The notes below the pieces were generated by a model, which worked only from the letters and a program-made list of their open reading frames with translations, was not told the DNA's origin and did no database searches. A DNA stretch of 64,000 bases from Halogranum gelatinilyticum. Lineage in GTDB: Archaea; Halobacteriota; Halobacteria; Halobacteriales; Haloferacaceae. The translations under genes were made by a program, and so were the position numbers. Positions 15,800 to 22,825 of this stretch are shown one piece after another; position 1 is the stretch's first letter; each line of letters starts with the position of its first letter. The DNA lies in assembly GCF_900103715.1 (NCBI RefSeq), contig NZ_FNHL01000001.1, positions 1,097,295-1,161,294 of the forward strand, written 5' to 3'.

Positions 15800-16951
15800 A
15801 TGGAACGCGTAGCAATCATTGGCGCGTCGATGACCCAGTTCGGGCAACGCGACGCGTGGATCCGTGAACTGCTCGCGGAGGCTGGACAGGCGTGTCTCGA
15901 CGACGCGGGTGTCTCACCCGACGCGGTCGAGCATCTTTACGTCTCGAACATGGCGAGCGGCGAGTTCGAGGGGCAGACGGGCGTCCCGAACGCCCTCGCC
16001 CACGACCTCGCGGCACTCCCCGCCTACACCGCACGTATCGACCAGACGTCCTCGTCGGGCGGTGCTGGTGCCTACGCCGCCTGGCAGTCGGTCGCCAGCG
16101 GCGCGAGCGAGATGACGCTCCTCGTCGGCGGCGAGAAGATGACACACCGGACGACGGCGGAGGCCACAGACGTCATCGCCTCGCTGACACACCCAGTCGA
16201 GTACAAACAGGGCGTGACACTGCCGAGCTTCGCCGGACTCACCGCGCGACTCTATCTCGACACCTACGACGCCCCGCGCGAAAGTCTCGGCAAGGTCGCC
16301 GTCAAGAACCACAAGAACGGCGTGGACAACCCCCACGCGCAGTTCCAGAAGGAGGTCGATTTGGATACTGTTCTGGACTCGCCCATCGTGGCCGACCCGC
16401 TGCGGCTCTACGACTTCTGTCCCATCACGGACGGCAGCGCGGCACTGCTCTTCTGCCCCGAGTCCGTCGCTCGCGAGTATACGGACAACTACGCCGTCGT
16501 CAGCGGCATCGGCGGCGCGACCGACACCCACGTCGTCCACGAGCGCTCGGACCCGACGACGATGGGCGGCGTCGTCAACTCCAGCGAGATTGCCTACGAC
16601 ATGGCCGACCTCGGGCCGGAGGATGTCGACGTGGCGGAACTCCACGATATGTTCACCATTCTCGAATTCCTCCAGTCGGAGGACCTCGGCTTCTTCGAGA
16701 AAGGAGAAGGCTGGAAGGCCGTCGAGGAGGGCGTCACCGACCGCGACGGCGAGCTCCCCATCAACACCTCCGGTGGCCTCAAATCGAAGGGTCACCCCCT
16801 CGGCGCGTCGGGCGTCGCGCAGGTGTACGAGATCTACAAGCAGGTCGTCGGCGAGGCGGGCCCGCGACAGGTCGAGGCGGACGTCGGCCTCGCGTGTAAC
16901 GTCGGCGGCTTCGGGAACTGTGTCACGACCACCATTCTGGAGGGCAACTGA
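15800..16951 (+). CDS. Thiolase-superfamily protein with Ser at the nucleophile position
   Basis: This 383-residue protein has the SCP2/acetyl-CoA C-acyltransferase fold. The His motif (GHPLGASG) and the C-terminal Cys motif (CNVGGFG) are intact. In active thiolases the first motif has a Cys followed by a small residue and S-G-G; here residues 81-88 read DQTSSSGG, so Ser84 takes the place of the nucleophilic Cys. Classical thiolysis is therefore doubtful. The gene overlaps the following OB-fold gene by one base. Pairing of a thiolase with a DUF35-type protein is known in archaeal acetoacetyl-CoA/HMG-CoA complexes. The ATG at 15800 gives the standard MERVAIIGASMT start. Confidence 0.88.
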   Translation: MERVAIIGASMTQFGQRDAWIRELLAEAGQACLDDAGVSPDAVEHLYVSNMASGEFEGQTGVPNALAHDLAALPAYTARIDQTSSSGGAGAYAAWQSVASGASEMTLLVGGEKMTHRTTAEATDVIASLTHPVEYKQGVTLPSFAGLTARLYLDTYDAPRESLGKVAVKNHKNGVDNPHAQFQKEVDLDTVLDSPIVADPLRLYDFCPITDGSAALLFCPESVAREYTDNYAVVSGIGGATDTHVVHERSDPTTMGGVVNSSEIAYDMADLGPEDVDVAELHDMFTILEFLQSEDLGFFEKGEGWKAVEEGVTDRDGELPINTSGGLKSKGHPLGASGVAQVYEIYKQVVGEAGPRQVEADVGLACNVGGFGNCVTTTILEGN

Positions 16952-17322
16952 TGAGCGACAACCCACCCATGGAAGCAGCACGCTACTCCGACGGCAGCAT
17001 CACCTACCCCGGCCACCCCATCGGTCCGAACGGCGACGAGCCGGTCGGGACCGTCGACCTCAGCGAGTACACCGCGACGGTCATCACGTGGACCACGTCG
17101 ACGGCGACGCCGCCGGGCGTCCGCCAGCCGAACACGCTGGCTATCGTCGAGTTCGACGTCGAGGGCGAACCCGTCCGCGCGCTCGGACAGGTCACGACCG
17201 ACGAGGTCGATATCGGCGACGAAGTTACGCCGGTCTACTGCGAGGAACTCCGCGAACCCGGTGCGGGCATCCGCGAGCCGGAGAGTCAGGAGTGGGACGG
17301 GTATCGGTTTGAACCGGTCTGA
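16951..17322 (+). CDS. DUF35-type OB-fold protein, partner of the thiolase-like protein
   Basis: This 123-residue protein matches the OB-fold part of the DUF35 (ChsH2-like) family (about 35-105, with VDLSEYTATVITWTT and GQVTTDEVDIGDEVTPVYCEE). DUF35 proteins normally start with a rubredoxin-like zinc ribbon with four Cys; here the N-terminal 30 residues contain no Cys at all (YSDGSITYPGHPIG). The protein is short enough to be a ribbonless scaffold. Its ATG overlaps the thiolase stop, so a complex of the two is very likely. Confidence 0.85.
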   Translation: MSDNPPMEAARYSDGSITYPGHPIGPNGDEPVGTVDLSEYTATVITWTTSTATPPGVRQPNTLAIVEFDVEGEPVRALGQVTTDEVDIGDEVTPVYCEELREPGAGIREPESQEWDGYRFEPV

Positions 17323-17340
17323 GCGCAGTCTCGTCTGCGC
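17323..17340 (+). terminator. Hairpin directly after the OB-fold gene
   Basis: A 6-bp perfect stem (GCGCAG/CTGCGC) with a six-base loop begins right after the stop codon, between two convergent genes. There is no strong T run after it, so use as a terminator is only a guess. Confidence 0.35.
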
Positions 17341-17389
17341 GGTACGGTTCGAACTGTTCGAATAACGAAACGACCCGAATCACCCTTCT

Positions 17390-17806
17390 TCAACAGCACC
17401 CACCGACGACAGCCTCGGGCTTCTCGCGTGCGACGACTGCACACTCCTCGACCCCACACTCGCCGCAGTCGACGACGCCGACCTGTGTCTCCAACTCGCG
17501 GAGCGTCGCCACGAACCGTCGGCCTGCGTCGGTGAGCGTGTACCGTGTCGACGGCGGCGTCGTCGCCTCGACGTGACGCGCGACGAAGCCCCGACAGCGG
17601 AGTTCTCGGAGTCGCGCGGAGAGGGTCTTCGCCGTGACGCCGTCGAGTTCGCGCTTCATCTCGTTGAAGCCCGCGTCGTGCTCGGCGAGCAGCCGGAGGA
17701 CGTGGAGTGCCCACTTGTTGCCGAGCGTGTCGTGGAGCGTGTGCCACACGCGCTGCCAGTCGTCTGCATCCGCTCCGTTGCTGCCCGGAGCCTCGTCGGC
17801 GGTCAT
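17390..17806 (-). CDS. HxlR-family transcriptional regulator with Cys-rich tail
   Basis: This 138-residue protein has the HxlR winged-helix domain at about residues 18-105 (LGNKWALHVLRLLAEHDAGFNEMKREL, then LSARLRELRCRGFV). After it comes a tail of about 30 residues with five of the six cysteines: Cys114, 117, 122, 137 and 138 (DCGEC, EECA and a terminal GGCC). Such a tail could bind metal or sense thiol stress. TTTACGA at about 17832-17838 is a fitting TATA box for a leaderless start. The gene is divergent from a 32-residue Cys-rich peptide, with 117 bases between the starts. Confidence 0.87.
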   Translation of the reverse strand: MTADEAPGSNGADADDWQRVWHTLHDTLGNKWALHVLRLLAEHDAGFNEMKRELDGVTAKTLSARLRELRCRGFVARHVEATTPPSTRYTLTDAGRRFVATLRELETQVGVVDCGECGVEECAVVAREKPEAVVGGCC

Positions 17807-17848
17807 TACCGACTGTAGGCACTCGTCGTTCGTAAACCCAGCCGGGTG

Positions 17849-17864
17849 GTTTCTCCGGAGATAC
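17849..17864. promoter_or_regulatory. Candidate operator palindrome between HxlR gene and Cys-rich peptide gene
   Basis: GTTTCTCCGGAGATAC is palindromic except for one mismatched pair, with a perfect 10-base core TCTCCGGAGA. It lies between the two divergent promoters, close to the regulator's own TATA box. A direct repeat GATAC (17860 and 17869) overlaps its right side. It is a good candidate binding site for the dimeric HxlR protein. Confidence 0.45.
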
Positions 17865-17923
17865 TACAGATACCTAAGCAAACTGCCAATTATAAGCGTT
17901 CTCCAGCCCACCCTCTGAGTGCA

Positions 17924-18022
17924 ATGTCCGAAGACTCCGACGCGGCCTGTTGCTGTACCGACTGTGGATGCGTCCAGTGCTCCTGCAGCCAGCCCACCAG
18001 AACTAGTTGTTGCTGCTGTTAG
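17924..18022 (+). CDS. Tiny Cys-rich, metallothionein-like peptide
   Basis: An ATG at 17924 opens a 32-codon frame ending in TAG. It reads MSEDSDAACCCTDCGCVQC, then SCSQPTRTSCCCC. Eleven of 32 residues are Cys, in CCC, CxxC, CxC and terminal CCCC groups, as in metallothioneins. The first residues (SEDSD) are acidic, as in haloarchaeal proteins. A clear TATA box (ATTATAAG, 17888-17895) lies about 29 bases upstream of the ATG, so the transcript would be nearly leaderless. Its TAG shares four bases with the stop of the convergent gene. Metal or thiol binding is inferred from composition only; I know no named family for it. Confidence 0.7.
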   Translation: MSEDSDAACCCTDCGCVQCSCSQPTRTSCCCC

Positions 18023-18756
18023 CGGTCGTCAGCGTCCTCGTCGAGGTCGTCCTTGATGGACTGTAACTCGGCCTCGACGTTGACTTCCGTCTCGTCGCTG
18101 TCGTCCTCGCTCGCGGGCGACGTGGGCGAGTCGTCGACCTCGTGGCCGTCGTCCGACTCCTCGTCGACGGCGATCTCGACGGGACCGCTGCGGCTCCGGC
18201 CACCGTCACCCTGTGAGCGTCGACGCGACGCCGACTGTGCGTAATCTCGCGAACGGTCGCGGGAGCGAGACCGACTCCGCGAACGCGAGCGTCCCGACCG
18301 ACTCTCCTCGATACGACGCTCGATCTCGTCGGTCAGGCTGCGGGCGTCCTCGACGATGTCGCGGGACTCGGGGTCGCTCGGGAGGTCGGCCTCAGAGAGT
18401 GCCCGCTGGAGTTCCGAGAGCGCGCGGTCGAGACCGTCGACGGCGTCGTCTCGAACGTTGCGGACGCCGCGAACCCCGCGACGGGCCGTGTTCGTCGCCT
18501 CGCGCGCGCTGCCCTCCGGGTTGGCGAGCCGCAGCAGTTTCTGGAGCAGTTCGAGCGCGCGGATGTTGGCCTCCAGAATCGAGATGACGGTCGGAATGGT
18601 GTACTCGTCGGTGAAGCGGAGGATCTCACCCGGACTCGGTGGACGGAGCTGTCGGCGGGCCTCGGGCCGTTGCTGGAGTTCCTCGCGGAGGTCCGAGAGG
18701 GTGTATTCGAGGTCGTCCAAGAGGTCGACGAGGTCGTCGTCGCGGCGGGAGCTCAT
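18019..18756 (-). CDS. Haloarchaeal protein with helical core, Ser-Arg repeat and acidic tail
   Basis: This 245-residue protein has a helical N-terminal two-thirds (about 1-150; DDDLVDLLDDLEYTLSDLREEL and a conserved EILRFTDEYTIPTVISILEANIRALELLQ). Then comes an Arg/Ser tract of about ten SR or RS steps (about 152-172) and an acidic tail rich in Asp, Glu and Ser. The central phrase about an entry helix and ILEANIRALELLQ marks a family seen in haloarchaea, but I cannot give a function. The strongly basic SR tract is unusual for such an acidic proteome and may be a nucleic-acid or phosphorylation site. Confidence 0.78.
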   Translation of the reverse strand: MSSRRDDDLVDLLDDLEYTLSDLREELQQRPEARRQLRPPSPGEILRFTDEYTIPTVISILEANIRALELLQKLLRLANPEGSAREATNTARRGVRGVRNVRDDAVDGLDRALSELQRALSEADLPSDPESRDIVEDARSLTDEIERRIEESRSGRSRSRSRSRSRDRSRDYAQSASRRRSQGDGGRSRSGPVEIAVDEESDDGHEVDDSPTSPASEDDSDETEVNVEAELQSIKDDLDEDADDR

Positions 18757-18801
18757 ACCTCGGGGTTGGCGCGGGACGGTGAAAAGCGTTGGTCGCGAGC
18801 G

Positions 18802-19881
18802 TCAGAACCCGCGGCGGTACTGCGCCGGGACGTCGACGTCGACGCCGAGTTCGTGAGCCGCGTGGAGCGCGAAGTAGGGGTCACGGAGATGTTCGCGGCC
18901 GACGATCGCGAGGTCGGCACGCTCGTTGCGAATCAGTTGGTCGGCCTGTTCGCCGGTGGTGATGCCACCGACCGCGCCGACGGCCAGGTCCGTGTTCTCC
19001 TTGATGGTCTCGGCGTAGGGAATCTGGTAGCCTGGCCCGGCGTTCGGGATCTCCTGGTCGGGATGGATACCGCCCGCGCTGACGTCGACGAGATCCGCGC
19101 CCGCCTCTGCGAGCAACGGGGCCAGTCGGACCGACTGGTCGATGTCCCACGACTCGCGGTCGGGGAGCCAGTCGGTCGCGGAGATGCGGACGAAGACGGG
19201 CTTGTCGTCGGGCCAGACCGCGCGGACTGCGGCCGTGATCTCCCGAACGAGTCGCGTGCGGTTCTCGAAGCTGCCGCCGTACTCGTCGTCGCGGTCGTTC
19301 GTCACGGGCGAGAGGAACTCGTGGAGGAGATAGCCGTGGGCGGCGTGGACCTCGGCGATCTCGAAGCCCGCCTCGCGGGCGCGCTTCGCGGCCGTGACGA
19401 ACGAGTCGGTCACGTCGTCGATGTCCTCGGCCGTCATCGCGCGCTGTTGCGGCGGCTCGTCGTCGTAGGGATACGGCTCCGCCGAGGGGGCGACCGTCTC
19501 CCAGCCGCCCTCGTCGGGCTGGAGGGGTTCGCTCCCGTCCCACGGCCGGGTCTTCGAAGCCTTTCGCCCGGCGTGAGCGAGCTGGATGGCCGGAACGCTC
19601 CCCTGCGACCGGATGAACTCCGTGATCGGTGCGAGCGCGTCGGCGTGCTCTTGGCTCCAGATGCCGAGGTCGTGCGGGGTGATACGGCCGCGTGGTTCGA
19701 CCGCGGTCGCCTCGGTCATCACGACGCCGGCCCCGCCGACGGCGCGGCTCCCGAGGTGGACCTGATGCCAGTCGGTCGCGACGCCGTCACCAGTCGAATA
19801 CTGGCACATCGGCGAGACCATCACACGGTTTCGAGCAGTCGTCTCACGCAACGAGAGGGGCGTGAACAGCGACGGTGTCAT
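18802..19881 (-). CDS. Old yellow enzyme-type NADH:flavin oxidoreductase (YqjM group)
   Basis: This 359-residue FMN-dependent TIM barrel reduces activated C=C bonds of enones. The start [29 protein letters not shown] is the usual YqjM form (Cys after SPM), and I chose the ATG at 19881 for this reason over the longer open frame. The FMN and substrate motifs [42 protein letters not shown] and [13 protein letters not shown] are intact. The physiological substrate is unknown. It stands alone between two unrelated genes and is divergent from the KaiC-like gene at 19999. Confidence 0.93.
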   Translation of the reverse strand: [359 protein letters not shown]

Positions 19882-19998
19882 CACCCACCGTTGGAGACGA
19901 CGGATGAAACCCCTGGCGACAGCGGCACGCTGGACGTGGTATCCCCGCCGCAGACCTTGTACCGGTCCACAACACTTAATATCCAATCGAGAATACGT

Positions 19999-20718
19999 AT
20001 GAAAAGAATGGAGACGCCAGTCGACGACCTGACGTTCAGCCGGTCGCTCTCGGCACTGAAGCAACGAGGGAGCAACCTCCTCGTCGTCGGGTCGGCCGCC
20101 GAAACGGTCCGCAAAGCGGCAGCTCGGCGGTTCCTCGGCGACGGCGTCGGCGAGTCACGTCGTCGGCTGTTCGTCTTCACCGACGCGGCCCACACGGACA
20201 CGACCATCGGCAGTGGGCCGGTCACTCACGGAACGACGCGCGTCGTCACCCGGGAGACGCCGACACGGGGCGCGGCTGGGGTACAGCAGCCGTCGGCGGC
20301 GACGCCGACGGAGCTTCCGTCGTCGACCCAGCGGGAGGAGATCGAGCACCGCACCGTCGACAGCGAACAGCTGGGAACGTTGGCGTGGGCGATCGAACAG
20401 GAACTCTCCGGCTTCGAGCGCGACGGGGGTCCGTTCGCGACCGGCGAACTCCGGCTGTGTTTCGACTCGCTCACACCTCTGCTCTCGACACACGACACGC
20501 CTGCCGTCCTCCGCTTTCTCCGCGCCATCGGCAACCGAGTCCGCGCGGACTCCGGGATGGCACACTACCATCTCCCGGTCGCGCGGGACGACCCCGCTGT
20601 CGACGAACTCGCACCGCTGTTCGACGCGGTCATCGAACTCCGACTGTCGGACGGCCGTCCCGAACACCGCTGGATTCTCCGCGACGAGTCCTTCGAGAGC
20701 GACTGGCTCCCCCTCTGA
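19999..20718 (+). CDS. KaiC/RecA-like haloarchaeal protein without full P-loop
   Basis: This 239-residue protein has a RecA-like core: LKQRGSNLLVVGSAAETVRKAAARRFLG at the P-loop position and RLCFDSLTPLL as the Walker B-like strand. The P-loop lacks the GKT/S, so ATP binding is doubtful. A haloarchaeal family of this kind is often encoded near signalling genes. The ATG at 19999 follows a TATA-like CTTAATATCC by about 25 bases; METPVDDL at 20008 is the alternative start. The open frame reaches back to 18670, but that part lies antisense to the flavin enzyme and is not coding. Confidence 0.75.
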   Translation: MKRMETPVDDLTFSRSLSALKQRGSNLLVVGSAAETVRKAAARRFLGDGVGESRRRLFVFTDAAHTDTTIGSGPVTHGTTRVVTRETPTRGAAGVQQPSAATPTELPSSTQREEIEHRTVDSEQLGTLAWAIEQELSGFERDGGPFATGELRLCFDSLTPLLSTHDTPAVLRFLRAIGNRVRADSGMAHYHLPVARDDPAVDELAPLFDAVIELRLSDGRPEHRWILRDESFESDWLPL

Positions 20719-20750
20719 GAGCGGTTTCGGCCATCCACAACCTATTTGTC

Positions 20751-20766
20751 TTTAGGCTCGCCTAAG
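20751..20766. promoter_or_regulatory. DtxR/SirR-type iron-box-like palindrome
   Basis: TTAGGC-TC-GCCTAA is a perfect palindrome apart from its two-base centre and lies between a TATA-like CTATTTG (20741) and the ATG at 20774. It resembles the TTAGG...CCTAA operators of DtxR-family iron-dependent repressors, which in haloarchaea are the Idr/SirR proteins. The position over the start of transcription suggests repression. Confidence 0.6.
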
Positions 20767-20773
20767 ACCGACC

Positions 20774-20941
20774 ATGGCAGCCACCGACGGCTCCGAAGAG
20801 CCCGACTTCCCGGCCGAGCCACCGGAGCCACAGACGACGGTCTCCGCACACCGGAGTTCACCCGAGCGACTGGTTTTCACCGAAGAAGGCAACACAGACG
20901 GCTGGATCGCGACCGACCTCGTGGTCGACCTCGAACGGTAG
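20774..20941 (+). CDS. Small acidic haloarchaeal protein
   Basis: This 55-residue protein has a Pro/Glu-rich N-terminus and the phrase RLVFTEEGNTDGWIATD followed by LVVDLER. Short haloarchaeal proteins with this closing phrase are recurrent, but none has an assigned function that I know. The start follows the iron-box-like palindrome by eight bases, so expression is probably iron-responsive. It converges on dpsA with 62 bases between the stops. Confidence 0.75.
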   Translation: MAATDGSEEPDFPAEPPEPQTTVSAHRSSPERLVFTEEGNTDGWIATDLVVDLER

Positions 20942-21003
20942 CCGCGTCGAGCGACGTGGAAACGCGAGAAGGGAAGAACGGAGAACGAGCAGAGCGGTCG
21001 GTC

Positions 21004-21552
21004 TCAGTTGGTCGCCGAATCCAACACGAGCGTGTCGTCTTCGAGATAGTGCTCGATGTGGTGGGCGTTCTCTTCGATCTCGATGAGCTGCTGGCGGAGC
21101 ATCTCGGCCGTCGCGTGGTCGCCGAGGTTCGTCGTCAGATCGACGTGGCCGCGGACCTGTTCGATGATGTCGCCGTACATCTCCATGTCGTTCTCGAGTG
21201 ACGTCCGGATGTCGTAGACATCGTCGTCCTCGGGGGCGACGGGTGCGGCTTCTTCGAGGTTCTTGCCGCCCGCGATGGGGACGCCACCGAGTGCCTGGAC
21301 GCGCTCGGCGAGTTCGTCGGCCGCTTCTTCGGCCGCCCCGGCAGCCTCGCCGAGGAAGACGTGGATGTCGCGGAACTCCGCACCCTCGACGTTCCAGTGG
21401 TGCTTCTTCAGCTGGTGGTAGAGGACGTAGGTCGCCGCGAGGTCCGACTGGAGCGCGTCGACGATCTGCTCGACCTTCTCCTGCTCGAGTCGGAGTGCGG
21501 GACTCGCTTCGACGCTCCCTGCCTGTCGCTGGACGTTCTTCTGGGTACTCAT
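21004..21552 (-). CDS. dpsA: DNA-protecting ferritin DpsA
   Basis: This 182-residue Dps protein forms dodecamers that oxidise and store iron and protect DNA from oxidative damage. The start MSTQKNV and the whole body match halobacterial DpsA closely. The ferroxidase-site helix LYHQLKKHHWNVEGAEFRDIHVFLGEAA is intact, as is the C-terminal AHHIEHYLEDDTLV. I chose the ATG at 21552. A TATA-like ATTTATGTG on the minus strand (about 21579-21587) gives a very short leader. An imperfect inverted repeat at 21598-21618 sits just upstream of it. Confidence 0.97.
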   Translation of the reverse strand: MSTQKNVQRQAGSVEASPALRLEQEKVEQIVDALQSDLAATYVLYHQLKKHHWNVEGAEFRDIHVFLGEAAGAAEEAADELAERVQALGGVPIAGGKNLEEAAPVAPEDDDVYDIRTSLENDMEMYGDIIEQVRGHVDLTTNLGDHATAEMLRQQLIEIEENAHHIEHYLEDDTLVLDSATN

Positions 21553-21597
21553 TGCAGTCGGTAATTGGCGCGCGAGCCACATAAATCTTCACTCGAA

Positions 21598-21618
21598 GAA
21601 AACCGAAGTTTGGTTCTC
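21598..21618. promoter_or_regulatory. Imperfect inverted repeat upstream of the dpsA TATA box
   Basis: The arms GAAAACC and GGTTCTC are separated by seven bases and differ at one pair. The repeat is directly upstream of the dpsA BRE/TATA region, where an activator or redox/iron regulator could bind. It does not resemble the TTAGG-type box found 850 bases away. Confidence 0.35.
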
Positions 21619-21744
21619 CTGAAGAAATGTTCTCGTGTGGGAAGATACTCCCCGACTGCTATCAGTTTGTGGCGTGGTCACACAAGACACGACGGCCGTG
21701 ACAACTGTCCCACCGTTGTCTTCGAGTGGGCGATATGGAGGGTC

Positions 21745-22533
21745 TCACTCGTCGCCGGTCGACGGCTCGTCGAAGACGGGAATGAACGCCCGCTGTTCGG
21801 CCAACACGTCGGGGTCGAGTGTCGCCACGAGGTCACGCTCGTCGCGGTTGAGTGCGGCCGCGACCATCCCGTCCGGACGGACGACGGCCGACCGGCCCGC
21901 GTACTGCGTCGACGGCGCGTCGGGGAGGTCGCGTCGGCCGGTCCGTCCCGCGCCGACGACCCAGCGGACGCCGTCGAGTGCTCGCGCACGCAGGAGCAGC
22001 CGCCAGTTCTCGCTGTGGGCTGCGGGCCACGCGCCGACGACGAACAGCGCGTCGACGCGGTCGCGAGCGAACGCCGCGCTCTCGGCGACGAAGTTCAGGT
22101 CATAGCAGGTCAGTAGTCCGGTCTTCCCGACCGGTGTCTCCACCACGACGCGCTCGTCGCCCGCCCTGACGACGTCGCGTTCGCCGCCCCAGCGGTGACG
22201 CTTACGGTAGAAGGTCGGCTCGCTGTCGCCGTCGCGGGGGACGTACGCTGTCGTGTTGTACAACTGCTCGCCGTCGCGTTCGACAAAGCCAACGACGAGT
22301 GCGCAGTCGGCGTCGGCGGCGACCGTCCGGAGTCGGTCCAGTTCGGGTCCGTGGCGGCCGAGTGCGACAGTCGTGAGTCTGTTGTCGGCGACGAAGCCTG
22401 TCAGGGCGTACTCGGGGAAGAGCGCGACGTCGACCTCGTCGGCGAGCGCGTCGACCCGCTCGACGACGGCACGGAGGTTCGTCTCGACGGCGAGGTCCTC
22501 GACGCTGAGTTGGGGGACGGCGACGGTCGGCAT
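21745..22533 (-). CDS. Carbon-nitrogen hydrolase (nitrilase superfamily)
   Basis: This 262-residue enzyme has the nitrilase catalytic triad in order: Glu in FPEYALTG, Lys in YRKRHRWGG and Cys in LLTCYDLNF. These enzymes hydrolyse amides or nitriles of small molecules. The substrate here is not evident; omega-amidase and amidase subfamilies are possible. The ATG at 22533 gives the normal MPTVAVPQLSVE start; the longer frame upstream is excluded by the promoter-like region. Monocistronic. Confidence 0.9.
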   Translation of the reverse strand: MPTVAVPQLSVEDLAVETNLRAVVERVDALADEVDVALFPEYALTGFVADNRLTTVALGRHGPELDRLRTVAADADCALVVGFVERDGEQLYNTTAYVPRDGDSEPTFYRKRHRWGGERDVVRAGDERVVVETPVGKTGLLTCYDLNFVAESAAFARDRVDALFVVGAWPAAHSENWRLLLRARALDGVRWVVGAGRTGRRDLPDAPSTQYAGRSAVVRPDGMVAAALNRDERDLVATLDPDVLAEQRAFIPVFDEPSTGDE

Positions 22534-22825
22534 GGTCGTCCGTCGGACGCACTGCCCAATAACGGCTCGGGACGCGCTGTCATCGCGGGACACACCGGCG
22601 CGCAGAGACGTGTCAAATAGAAGATATACGTCAGACAGATATACTTCCATGACATATGTTACCGTACCGGTCGACTACTGTACGTGACCGGTGGGCGTCC
22701 GCAAACGGGGTGGGTTTCGTCATGGTTTCCCCTCCGGGTAGGGAGCGGTCGCCCGTTTCAAACGCGGACCGCCGACGGTCCCCAAAGGGAAACGCTCTTT
22801 TCATCGTCGCACCGACTTCCGACAT

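Noticed and set aside
18670-19998. Long open frame extending upstream of the KaiC-like gene at 19999
   Set aside because: It is antisense to the flavin oxidoreductase, has Arg- and Val-rich non-globular composition, and a proper promoter lies next to 19999.
22650-22688. 12-codon frame MTYVTVPVDYCT behind AT-rich sequence
   Set aside because: Too short and without a composition signal; the AT-rich stretch with two AGATATAC copies may belong to the promoter of the HEAT gene.
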